The position numbers were made by a program, and so were the translations under genes. This document shows positions 21,141 through 32,669 of a stretch of DNA of 64,000 nt, piece by piece. This DNA comes from Pteria penguin (Eukaryota > Mollusca > Bivalvia > Pterioida > Pteriidae). The first letter of the stretch is position 1. Every line of letters starts with the position of its first letter. The stretch covers positions 4,232,430 through 4,296,429 of the forward strand of contig CM068581.1 in NCBI GenBank assembly GCA_035048485.1. The letters are read 5' to 3'. The notes under the pieces are model-generated. The model had not been told where the DNA came from. It searched no databases and worked only from the letters and a program-made list of their open reading frames with translations.

Positions 21141-24100
21141 TAAAAACTAAATTACTTAGTAGATGCATATGGTTACATGAAGTACAATATTTGAAAATAT
21201 ACGAAATTAGATTCACTTATCTATACCGTATATATTTTTATTCATTTGATTGACAGTGCACGTAAGTACACTGTTAACTTAGTCAGGTTTTGTCGTCTTT
21301 AGCAGATGTTGCCAAAAGTTTTCTTCTGCTTCTCTCTTACTTGAAGTCAAAACCAAGTAATTTGAATTGAAAATAAATATAAAAGATTTTTGATTATCGA
21401 CTTCTTTATGTCAATAATAAAATAAAATAAATAAATAAAAAGATGAAAAAAAAATTAATAAAGATGAATGAATAAATAAATAATCAGAATCCTAAATCAC
21501 AACGACATAATGCCGATTTTAATCAAAGTGTCTCCAGCAAACGAACGAGCATATATGTACTTTACAGCTTATACAAAGTTAAAGAAATATTGAACTCTGG
21601 TCTAGCTTCTGAAGGCAGTGGAAATCCCTTCGTGGGAAAATCATTGCCTAGTCAAGTAGAAAATGAACAATATGCTTGCTTTTTGTTTAATGATCTTTCT
21701 CAATTACAAGAACTAGCCATATAATTCCTTATTTAAACAACTTAGACGTAATTCTGAAATGGAACATTATGGGATTTAAAATGTAATTAGTAGATAAGAA
21801 TGGAAGCAATGAAATGATTCAGCGAACGTTCTTCCGCAGGTGTCTGGACGCATATCACGTGATACATTCCAGTCACATGACGTATATTTATCCAGGGGCG
21901 AATGCAGGGTCCCTCCTACCGGAGAAGAGTATTACTATTATATATTATATATTACGCAATCAATACAGTGATACTCTATCAACAATACCATGACAATGGC
22001 TATCGAGAGGACGGTATGCTTCCTTCTCTCCAAAAGCATTTTATCGCCCTTTGTTTTTCCGAAGATTTTAAATCACCTAGAATGACGAGTTACTTACCTG
22101 ATCAAATAACAATTGAACTGTAGGTATTTTCGAGGATTTCATCCTTTTTCATCAGACTTACTATTATTAGAAAATTAACTGTAATATTTCATACTTAATT
22201 TGAGTCGGAATTAACAATCTACAAGTGAATAAACTATTGAAAATAAGTGTCAAAAAGTAATAATAAAAATGAATGAATTAATTAATAAAAAGCATCGCAA
22301 AATCTTCATCAATTACACGAGTGAGGAATATTTTCCAGTATTTTCTGTTATGTCAGATTTATACTTCACGTAGAGGTGTACATGTTATTATTCCCAATAT
22401 AACTATGTTCATTTAATATTTTTCATGTTCATAACATTTTTCTGTAGAAGTATCACGATTTCTGAAAAAAGGATATATACATCAATATAACTTATAAAGT
22501 ATTGATGGAATAACAATGTCAATTGGTTTAACAGAAGTTTGTTGTTTTTAAGATTTCCTTTAACAAATCGGTGTTGGCACTCGATAGGGTGTAATTAGCA
22601 AATACCGCTACAGGCGAGCAATCCTCGGTGTCAACAGATACCTCGAGTCGGCGTTTACCTCCCTTTTCACTCCTGTTTATCCAGCTCAACCTGTTTACAT
22701 AGATTTATATCCTTAGCCACTAGAGGTGTGTATTCCACGAACAATATTTGCGCCATTAAATCTAAATATGCTCTGATAAAGTATCTAGTGCTATCCCTGT
22801 TTTCTTTACAATTTTAGAAAACAAATACTGACTTAATAAATCCTGAAAAATTACATTATTGAGAATCCCGACACTCGAATCGTTCAAGAGTCATGCAAAT
22901 TTGTCTGAGAGCTTCAAAAGCATTTTACTGCCCAGGTGTACAACCCATTGTGATAATATAGGTGGATTGATGTATAACAATGTATATGTATACGTGTATA
23001 TAGAATACAGTTTCTAAAATTATTTCTGAAAAATATAAAAACTTATATTATCAAACTTGCTTCTTACACTCGGATTGCTTGGCACAAAACCTTTGTACAT
23101 GTATTTAATTTGGGTGAGATGATTTGTGAATTAAGGACTAAAAATAAGAAAGGACGTAAAACTGTATTATGCAGTGGGCGTATCGTAATTTTTTCGGAGT
23201 ATACCCCCATCCACTTTATTTTCCTTCCTTATTTCTAAATACATGTATAGAGGTTATTGCGAGTTTCTTACGGAAACTACTTTTTTTTCGAACACAAGGA
23301 TAAAACCGCGAAAATCTTTGTGACCTAACGTCCTACAAGATTTTGTTGATGTTGATATATCCAAAACTCGCTTAGTCAGTCAAATGTGCCATTACATACA
23401 AACATTGTAGGATATAGTTAGCAAGGATTTTTTTATATAATGTAATTGTAGCGTTTGTTTACTTGTACAATGTTTAACTCATTCACCGATATGGTGGAGG
23501 TTGACATTTAGTGATGGAACCTCGATAACCATACTGTGTATAACATAGACACAGTATGCGATTACGACCCATATATCACTAGAATGTAGAATGCAATCAC
23601 AAAACTAGTTTCTCCAGACTGTGATCCCTAGAGCAATGACTTCAGAATGTAATCCCAAGACCCGTGTCTCGAGACTGTGCAACATGACAAATCTATACAG
23701 GACAAACAGTTACTGTCTAGTTTTAATCACACTGGATTCGAACCCATATTTGAAATACATATGAGACCACAGTGAGTTCCAGCAGTCCTCCGAGGATTAA
23801 TGCTATTCTCAATCTATATATGTAGATGCATAATGTTTCAATCACTAAGAACTTGCTAGTACTTCACCAAATGTCTCTTCACCATCAATATTTTCCCTTA
23901 AAATGTAATTTAGCTACCATTAAAGTGTATCACAAATACAATTGTGAATGGAGAGCACGACAGGAGGCGAAGTTGGATGAGTCACGGCAACACCTGGGCA
24001 AGAGGGTGTACAATGCTGTCATAATATTGACATATCCCTTCCCCAATATGTCAAGGATATCCTTGAAGAATGGCCAGTTATGGACAGATTTAAAATGTAT

Positions 24101-24332
24101 TGCCCTGGCACTTACATTAACAAAAGAAATATAAATGGCATTTAAATCAACACCTTTAATTTCCAGAACGTTTTGAATAATAAGCCATTTGGAATATACT
24201 GATTGAATTAGTCAAATTTACAAACAGTTTACTATTGTTGACTTCTGCTTCCTGATAATCCACAGGAATTCGGCAGACAACTTGTTATATTCATATTAGA
24301 ATACTTTTTATATGACTAAATGACGGTTTCAT
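21141..24332. other. intergenic, no gene recognised
   Basis: About 3.2 kb of AT-rich DNA. An AAAT-rich stretch lies at about 21,415-21,485. A perfect 10-bp inverted repeat (CATACTGTGT 23,530-23,539; ACACAGTATG 23,549-23,558) is followed by short diverged copies of an AGAATGTAATCCC/GAGACTGTG unit to about 23,690. A plus-strand open frame at 23,826-24,134 (102 codons) matches nothing I recognise; conventional splice signals around it are not convincing. Confidence 0.5.
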
Positions 24333-24992
24333 TTCTTCTATGCAGAAAGGCAACAAGAATGCTATTTGTTACTTTTGCGCCTTCTGTCTGATAAGGCAAC
24401 AAGAATGCTATTTTTTTACTTTTACGTCTTCTATGTAGTAAGGCAACAAGAATGTTATTTGTTACTTTTGCGCCTTCTGTCTGATAAGGCAACAAGAATG
24501 CTATTTTTTACTTTTGTGTCTTCTATGTAGTAAGGCAACAAGAATGCTATTTGTTACTTTTGCGCCTTCTGTCTAATAACGCAAGGGGAATGCTATTTGC
24601 TACTTTTACGTCTTCTATGTAGTAAGGCAACAAGAATGTTATTTGTTACTTTTGCGTCTTCTGTCTAATAAGGCAACAAGAATGCTATTTGCTACTTTTA
24701 CGTCTTCTATGTAGTAAGGCAACAATAATGCTATTTGTTACTTTTGTGTCTTCTATGTAGTAAGGCAACAAGAATGCTATTTATTACTTTTGCGCCTTCT
24801 GTCTGATAAGGCAACAAGAATGCTATTTTTTACTTTTACGTCTTCTATGTGGTAAGGCAGCAATAATGATACTTGTTACTTTTACGTATTCTGTCTAATA
24901 AGGCAACAAGAATGCTATTTGCTACTTTTGCATCTTCTTTGTAGTAAGGCAACAAGAATGCTACTAGTTACTTTTACGTCTTCTATGCTACA
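24333..24992. repeat. 46-bp minisatellite with dimeric alternation
   Basis: About 14 units of 46 bp containing AAGGCAACAAGAATGCTATT. Successive units tend to alternate between a GCGCCTTCTGTCT ending and an ACGTCTTCTATGTAGT ending, giving a 92-bp dimer over much of the array. Confidence 0.92.
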
Positions 24993-25069
24993 TTCTTGTG
25001 TATGGGAACATATATAACAGCTAATGTACATTCATCTGTATGGTAACATATATGACAACCAACTGTGTT

Positions 25070-25860
25070 ATCGGAGCTCTATACTTGCTTAAGAACTCTT
25101 CGTCTGTTTTCTGTGTTCACGGAGCTTTAGATTTGCCTAAGAACTCTCCATTTGTTCTCTGTGTCCTTGGAGCCCAACACTTGCCTAAGAATTCTCCGTT
25201 TGTTCTCTGTGTCCTTGGAGCCCAACACTTGCCTAAGAACTCTCCGTTTGTTCTCTGTGTCCTTGGAGCCCCACACTTGCCTAAGAATTCTCCGTTTGTT
25301 CTCTGTGTCCTTGGAGTACCACATTTGCCTAAAAACTATCCGTCTGTACTCTGAATCCCGGAGCTTCAGGCTTGTCTAAGAACTCTTCATCTGTTCTCTA
25401 TGTTCTCGGAGCTTCAGGCTTGTCTAGGAACTCTTCATCTGTTCTCTATGTTCTCTGAGCTTGTCTAAGAACTCTTCATCTGTTCTCTATGTTCTCGGAG
25501 CTTCAGGCTTGTCTAGGAACTCTTCATCTGTTCTCTATGTTCTCGGAGCTTCAGACTTGCATTAGAACTCTTCATCTGTTCTCTATGTTCTCGGAGCTTG
25601 TCTAAGAACTCTTCATCTGTTCTCTATGTTCTCGGAGCTTCAGGCTTGTCTAGGAACTCTTCATCTGTTCTCTATGTTCTCGGAGCTTGTCTAAGAACTC
25701 TTCATCTGTTCTCTATGTTCTCGGAGCTTCAGGCTTGTCTAAGAACTCTTCATCTGTTCTCTGTGTTCTCGGAGCTTCAGACTTGCCTTAGAACTCTCCG
25801 TCTGTTCTCTGTGTTCTCGACGTTCTCCAGACTTGCCTAAGATTTCTCCGTTTGTTCTGT
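25070..25860. repeat. 48-bp minisatellite
   Basis: About 16 units of 48 bp with a GAACTCTTCATCTGTTCTCT or GAACTCTCCGTTTGTTCTCT core, then TTGGAGC or CTCGGAGC and a CTTGCCTAA/CTTGTCTAA end. Some units are shortened by loss of the CTTCAGG segment (near 25,460, 25,600 and 25,690). Open frames on both strands follow from the multiple-of-3 unit length. Confidence 0.92.
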
Positions 25861-25869
25861 GTTCGATCT

Positions 25870-26455
25870 CAGAGTGTATGTTTACCGGTCACTGAAGCTA
25901 TAGAGCTTGGCACCTGCTGGCATTGTAGATCTCACGTATTGTGTTTACAAGTCCCTGAAGCCATAGAGCTTGGCACCTGCTGGCATTGTAGATCTAAGTA
26001 TAGTGTTTACCAGTCCCTGAAGTTATAGAGCTTGGTACCTGCTGACATTGTAGATCTAACGTATTGTGTTTACCAGTCCCTGAAGCCATAGAGCTTGGCA
26101 CCTGCTGGCATTGTAGATCTAACGTATTGTGTTTACCAGTCCTTGAAGCCATAGAGCTTGGCACCTGCTGGCATTGTAGATCTAACGTATTGTGTTTACC
26201 AGTCCCTGAAGCCATAGAGCTTGGCACCTGCTGGCATTGTAGATCTAACGTATAGTGTTTACCAGTCACTGAAGCCATAGAGTTTGGCACCTGCTGGCAT
26301 TGTAGATCTAACGTATTGTGTTTACCTGTTATTGAAGCCATAGAACTTGGTACCTGCTGGCTTTGTAGATCTAACGTATTGTGTTTACATATATCAGTCA
26401 CTGAAGTCATAGAGCTTGGCACCTGCTGGCATTGTAGATCTAACGTATAGTGTTG
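25870..26455. repeat. 63-bp minisatellite
   Basis: About nine units of 63 bp containing AGAGCTTGGCACCTGCTGGC and ATTGTAGATCTAACGTATTG (for example GTGTTTACC at 26,066 and 26,129). It starts within a few bases of the end of the 48-bp array. The 176-codon minus-strand frame is repeat-derived, as 63 is also a multiple of 3. Confidence 0.92.
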
Positions 26456-26800
26456 TATAATATTGCAACGCCAGAGTTTTACGTCTTCATGTATTAAAAC
26501 GTGTAATATATCCGGAACAGCCAAGTCGGTTGTCGATAGTTCGTAACAGTAACCCGTCTCGGATGTGGTTGTTTTAATACATGCTATTTTAAGAAAGATT
26601 GTTTTGTATTGAAAATGTAAATTGTAGTTTAGTATGACACATACAAAAAATGATACTAAATGACAAATATTTCATTTTATTGTTGTATAAAGATTTTGAT
26701 ATACATTACATTCGATTTCATACTTCGTTGTAGTGTAACATAGAACAAGATGAGTTTGTGAAACACAATACCATCCATGAGGGCAACACAATTCTTGATG
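26456..26800. other. intergenic, nothing recognised
   Basis: Unique AT-rich sequence; no gene or repeat recognised. Confidence 0.55.
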
Positions 26801-26804
26801 AGGA

Positions 26805-27262
26805 CATTTTACATCTACATGTAGGTCAAAGTTGACGGTCCAGGTCACAAGGTTATAAATTATGTTATCAACAGAAAAGTTCTGCCACAAGGAATACACT
26901 TGAAATACGAAAGCCTTGCCTACAATGGTTCAAATGGTCTGGCTATAGTGATCTTTTCTTTCAAATGCAGGTCAAACGTGAATGTCAAGGTCAGAAAGTC
27001 ATAAACTATGGTATCGATGGGAATGTCTAACCGTAAGGAATGCACAGGTGAAATATGAAAGCCCTACTTCCTATGGTTCAAAATAAAAGGCTACTGTTAA
27101 AATTGTTTTGTGAATTAAGTCAAACTTCAAAATTGAAAGCTGTAGCTCCCATAATTGAAAAGTTATGGTCAAGAAGTATTAATTTTTTCAGATGTAGGTC
27201 AAACGCGAAGATCAAGGTAACAAAGTCATAAATTACCAATAAAAGATTTTGTCTTAAAGAAA
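26805..27262 (+). repeat. dispersed AGGTCAA repeat, about three diverged units
   Basis: Three diverged units each begin with a GTAGGTCAAA or GCAGGTCAAA block, continue with AAGGTCA...AAGTCATAAA and a lysine-codon-rich segment, and two of them end in GAAATA(C/T)GAAAGCC and ATGGTTCAAA. I associate this non-coding repeat with bivalve genomes from general knowledge; the unit structure itself is visible here at about 26,820, 26,970 and 27,190. Confidence 0.6.
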
Positions 27263-28345
27263 ACACGTTCACTTCTCATATATTGTAAGCATAACAAGTG
27301 CGCTGGTGCTTGCTGACGGTGTTCCCATAGTTCTCCACCTGTAGTTAGCATGACGTGTACGGCTGTACCTACCCACTGAATGTGTTGTTAACATAAGGTG
27401 TGCGGCTGTACCTGTACATTGTTTTCGAACAGTTCTCCATCGGTTGTTGGGACAAACGATTGTGCTTGTCAATGGTCTTTTCAAGTCTCTATATGTTGTT
27501 AAGCATGAAGTGTGCATTTGTGCTTTTCCAATGCGTTGTCATAAAAAGGATTCCTCTGATGACCGTGACATTGAAGGACGGAGTAGGAGGAGGAGAAAGA
27601 AAACGACGTGGAAGATGCTTAGGAAAGAAAATGTTTTATTTCAGTCTTGTTAGTACGATAATTTCAATTGTGTTGTCTAAGTCAATACCATTCAATGAGA
27701 CAATCGTATAGATCGTTGTAAAGCTAGAAGCTGAGGAAGTTCGCACGTGTGTACTTACTTAAGTGATTATTTACACAGCGCCTGCAAATTCTATTTCTGG
27801 GCGTTACTTGGCGATAGATTGAAAAAGTTCAATTGAACTGACCGGATTTGTATTTGTGTTTGTTCAATTTCTTTAAACCAGCGTATTTTGTCGTAATTCG
27901 CTATGTCAACAGAATTGTAATATTCCTTTAGTGCTTTTGTAAAGATAGCCCGGGTAGAGCACGAGCGTGGACTCGACCTCTCCACCCGGTATCACCCAAC
28001 TTGGTTCTTTACACTATGTAACACTGCTGTAGGAAACCGATCACGGTGATCCGGAATACTCATGTATAGTATTCAGTCATAATCTCCCTATGTCAAAGGA
28101 CAATGATAATACCCTTGTACAATGTCATCTTTGCTATTTGAATTTTTCTACTGTATCTATCACAATGCATGTGTATTTTACATATACTTGAAGAGAATCT
28201 TGTAATATTGTATTATACAATATATTTACGGTGTTTCTAATCAGTGTATTAATCTGCCTTGTGTCCGTAATCGTACTTTGCTTAACCAACTCCAAAACTT
28301 GAGACTTTTGAGAATTAAACTGAATACTTTTTGAGTCGAGGCCCC
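27263..28345. other. intergenic; short diverged duplications
   Basis: Near 27,350-27,530 a GTGTACGGCTGTACC / GTGTGCGGCTGTACC motif is repeated in a diverged block. The rest shows no gene. Open frames at 27,400-27,711 and on the minus strand have no recognisable domains. Confidence 0.5.
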
Positions 28346-28348
28346 GAG

Positions 28349-28742
28349 ATATAAAACTTTTTAGAACACGACTCGGTGCTCCAAACTGAGTACATGACCA
28401 AACTCGAGCACGACGCGAAATTCATCGAGGTTATAAAAAAAAAACTGGAGCACGATAGCGTTATCCAGTCTCGAGCATGAGCTAAAAAATCTCAAGATTG
28501 GTTAGAACCATACTCAGAACCGTACTCGAAATGTAAATATATCAGCTTATAACAGACTTACCCAACGCGCCGTCCCCATGTCTGTCGTGACTGGTCAAAT
28601 TCACTTGACGGTCTTGAGGAAGATGAAGTTTTAGTCGTGCTCGAAAGCGTTATAAACTCATCCGTACTCATCCACGACAGCCGTGTCCGAGTGAGTATGG
28701 GTTTGGAGTCCAGCACGGGTAAAAGTTTTATAACCTTGGTGC
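28349..28742. repeat. inverted, diverged CGAGCACGAC repeat
   Basis: The left end reads ATAAAACTTTTTAGAACACG with CTCCAAACTGAG just after; the reverse complement of the right end reads ATAAAACTTTTACCCGTGCT with GACTCCAAACCCA just after. CGAGCACGAC-type motifs recur between them on both strands. This suggests an old foldback or inverted duplication of a dispersed element; identity is moderate and I judged it by eye. Confidence 0.5.
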
Positions 28743-28839
28743 CAGAATAGCATGTCAATGGAATAGGTAGTTAGTATTTCTCATTCATGATAATCTCATG
28801 TCGTTTGTGTCTAGTATCCAATAGAGGGTTGGAAGTTGG

Positions 28840-31800
28840 CTTTTAGAAATGTCGGAATCACTTTGTGTTCCGTCTGGTCATTTGTTGAATGTCGGGATCA
28901 CTTACATTTGCCGTCCGTCTGGTCATTTGTTAAATGTCGGAATCACTTTGTGTTCCGTCTGGTCAATTGTCGAATGTCGGAATCACTTTGTCGTCCATCT
29001 GGTCATTTGTTGAATGTCGGGATCACTTTAATTTGTCGTCCGTCTAGTCATTTGTTGAATCTCGGAATCACTTTGTCGTCCGTCTGGTTATTTGTTGAAT
29101 GTCGGTATCACTTTGTCGTCCGTCTGGTCATTTGTTGAATGTCGGGATCACTTTAATTTGTCGTCCGTCTAGTCATTTGTTGAATGTCGGGATCACTTTG
29201 TCGTCCGTCTGGTTATTTGTTGAATGTCGGTATCACTTTGTCGTCCGTCTAGTCATTTGTTTAATGTCGGAATCACTTCAATTTGTCGTCCGTCTGGTCA
29301 TTTGTTGAATGTCGGGATCACTTTGTCGACCGTCTGGTCATTTGTTGAATGTCGGAATCACTTTGTCGTCCGTCTGATCATTTGTTGAATGTCGGGATCA
29401 CTTTAATTTGTCGTCCATCTGGTCATTTGTTGAATGTCGGGATCACTTTGTCGTCCGTGTGGTCATTTGTTGAATGTCGGGATCACTTTAATTTGTCGTC
29501 CGTCTGGTCATTTGTTGAATCTCGGAATCACTTTGTCGTCCGTCGAGTCATTGGTTGAATGTCGGAATCATTTTGTCGTCCGTCTGGTCATTTGTTGAAT
29601 CTCGGAATCACTTTGTCGTCCGTCGAGTCATTTGTTGAATGTCGGAATCATTTTGTCGTCCGTCTGGTCATTTGTTGAATCTCGGAATCACTTTGTCGTC
29701 CGTCGAGTCATTTGTTGAATGTCGGGATCACTGTGTCGTCCGTCTGGTCATTTGTTGAATGTCGGGATCACATTAATTTGTCGTCCGTCTGGTCATTTGT
29801 TGAATCTCGGAATCACTTTGTCGTCCGTCGAGTCATTTGTTGAATGTCGGAATCACTTTGTCGTCCGTCTGGTCATTTGTTGAATGTCGGGATCACTTTA
29901 ATTGTCGTCCGTCTGGTCATTTGTTGAATCTCGGAATCACTTTGTCGTCCGTCTGGTCATTTGTTGAATGTCAGGATCACTTTGTCGTCCGTCTGGTCAT
30001 TTGTTGAATGTCGGAATCACTTTGTCGTCCGTCTGGTCATTTGTCGAATGTCGGAATCACTTTGTCGTCCGTCTGGTCATTTGTTGAATGTCGGGATCAC
30101 TTTGTCGACCGTCTGGTCATTTGTGGAATGTCGGAATCATTTTGTCGTCCGTCTGGTCATTTGATGAATATCGGGATCACTTTGTCGACCGTCTGGTCAT
30201 TTGTTGAATGTCGGAATCACTTTGTCGTCCGTCTGGTCATTTGTTGAATGTCGGGATCACTTTAATTGTCGTCCGTCTGGTCATTTGTTGAATGTCGGGA
30301 TCACTTTTTCGTCCGTCTAGTCATTTGTTGAATGTCGGGATCACTTTAATCTGTCGCCCGTGTGGTCATTTGTTGAATGTCGGGATGACTTTGTCGTCCG
30401 TCTGGTCATTTGTTGAATGTCGAAATCACTTTGTCGTCCGTATGGTCATTTGTTGAATGTCGGGATCACTTTAATTTGTCGTCCGTCTGGTGATTTGTTG
30501 AATGTCGGAATCACTTTGTCGTCCGTCTGGTGATTTGTTGAATGTCGGGATCACTTTGTCGTCCGTCTGGTCATTTGTTGAATGTCGGGATCAATTTAAT
30601 TTGCCGTCCGTCTGGTCATTTGTTGAATGTCGGGATCACTTTAATTTGTCGTCCGTCTGGTCATTTGTTGAATGTCGGGATCACTTTGTCATCAGTCTGG
30701 TCATTTGTTGAATGTTGGAATCACTTTGTCGTCCGTCTGGTCATCTGTTAAATGTCGGATCACTTTGTCATCCGTCTGGGCATTTGTTGAATGTCGGGAT
30801 CACCTTGTCGTCCGTCTGGTCATTTGTTGAATGTCGGAATCACTTTCTCGTCCGTCTAGTCATTTGTTGAATGTCGGGATCACTTTAATTTATCGTCCGT
30901 CTAGTCATTTGTTGAATGTCGGGATCATTTTGTAGTCCGTATGGTCATTTGTTGAATGTCGGGATCACTTTAATTTGTCGTCCGTCTGGTGATTTGTTGA
31001 ATGTCGGAATCACTTTGTCGTCCGTCTGGTCATTTGTTGAATGTTGGGATCACTTTAATTTGTCGTCCGTAAGGTCATTTGTTGAATGTCGGGATCACTG
31101 TGTCGTCCGTCTGGGCATTTGTTGAATGTTGGGATCACTTTAATTTGTCGTCCGTCTGGTCATTTGTTGACTGTCGGGATCACTTTGTCGTCCGTCTGGT
31201 CATTTGTTGAATGTCGAGATCAATTTGTCGTCCGTCTAGTCATTTGTTGAATGTCGGGATCACTTTGTCATCCGTCTGGGCATTTGTTGAATGTCGGGAT
31301 CACCTTGTCGTCCGTCTGGTCATTTGTTGAATGTCGGAATCACTTTCTCGTCCGTCTAGTCATTTGTTGAATGTCGGGATCACTTTAATTTGTCGTCCGT
31401 CTAGTCATTTGTTGAATGTCGGGATCATTTTGTAGTCCGTATGGTCATTTGTTGAATGTCGGAATCACTTTGTCGTCCGTCTAGTCATTTGTTGAATGTC
31501 GGGATCACTTTAATTTTTTCGTCCGTCTGGTCATTTGTTGAATGTCGAGATTCAATTTGTCGTCCGTCTAGTCATTTGTGGAATGTCGGGATCACTTTGT
31601 CATCCGTCTGGGCATTTGTTGAATGTCGGGATCACTTTGTCGTCCGTCTGGTCATTTGTTGAATGTCGGGATCACTTTCATTTGTCGTCCGTATGGTCAT
31701 TTGTTGAATGTCGGGATGACTTTGTCATCCGTCTGGTCATTTGTTGAATGTCGGAATCACTTTGTCGTCCGTCTGGTCATTTGTCGAATGTCGGAATCAC

Positions 31801-32345
31801 TTTGTTGTCCGTCTGGTCATTTGTTGAATGTCGGGATCACTTTGTCGACCGTCTGGTCATTTGTGGAATGTCGGAATCATTTTGTCGTCCGTCTGGTAGT
31901 TTGATGAATATGGGGATCACTTTGTCGACCGTCTGGTCATTTGTTGAATGTTGGAATCACTTTGTCGTCCCTCTGGTCATTTGTTGAATGTCGGGATCAC
32001 CTTGTCGTCCGTCTGGTCATTTGTTGAATGTCGGAATCACTTTGTCGTCCGTCTGGTCATTTGTTGAATGTCGGGATCACTTTAATTTGTCGTCCGTCTG
32101 GTCATTTGTTGAATGTCGGAATCACTTTGTCGTCCGTCTGGTCATTTGTTGAATGTCGGAATCACTTTGTCGTCCGTCTAGTCATTTGTTGAATGTCGGG
32201 ATCACTTTGTCGTCCGTCTGGTCATTTGTTGAATGTCGGAATCACTTTGTCGTCCGTCTGGTCATTTGTTGAATGTCGGAATCACTTTGTCGGCCGTTTG
32301 GTCACTTGTTGAAGGAATCGCTTTGTCGCCCGTCTTTTCATATGT
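28840..32345. repeat. 40/46-bp minisatellite
   Basis: About 80 units based on GTCGTCCGTCTGGTCATTTG then TTGAATGTCGGAATCACTTT (40 bp). Many units carry an extra TTAATT-type hexamer after CACTT, giving 46 bp. Mixing the two lengths shifts frame, so open frames rarely exceed 100 codons. Blocks of several units recur (for example around 30,040-30,250 and 31,740-31,990), showing multi-unit duplication. Confidence 0.95.
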
Positions 32346-32669
32346 TGAATGTTGTTTATTTTTACTATATAGTTAAAGAATATTTTATGTATCTTTAAAA
32401 TTGCGAAAAAATGTTCTTGCGAAAATGAATAAACATATTTTATCATCATATCGCGGAGTTCGATATTCGCCACATATTCTTGTTATATGGTAATTAAAAA
32501 TCAAATCACTTTTTTATTAAAGAGATAATACGAAATGAAAGTAAATATTTGTTGATCAATACTTTAAGGAGATAGGAACATGTTTTCCGGTTTACATTAG
32601 GCCGAGGTCGGGTTTAATACAAAGTCTAAAATGTAAATGTTTCTTTCCTTAATCTGTTTTATCTCAAAT
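32346..32669. other. spacer between two large arrays
   Basis: About 320 bases of AT-rich unique DNA separating the 40/46-bp and 48-bp arrays. No gene recognised. Confidence 0.6.

Noticed and set aside
20809..21216. Isoleucine-rich membrane protein
   Set aside because: The hydrophobic run is ATT/ATC-type microsatellite sequence; the flanks show no domain.
23826..24134. 102-codon plus-strand frame as a gene
   Set aside because: No recognised domain, promoter or poly(A) signal; kept only as a note in the intergenic entry.
25994..26524. 176-codon minus-strand gene
   Set aside because: A 21-residue period equals the 63-bp minisatellite unit.
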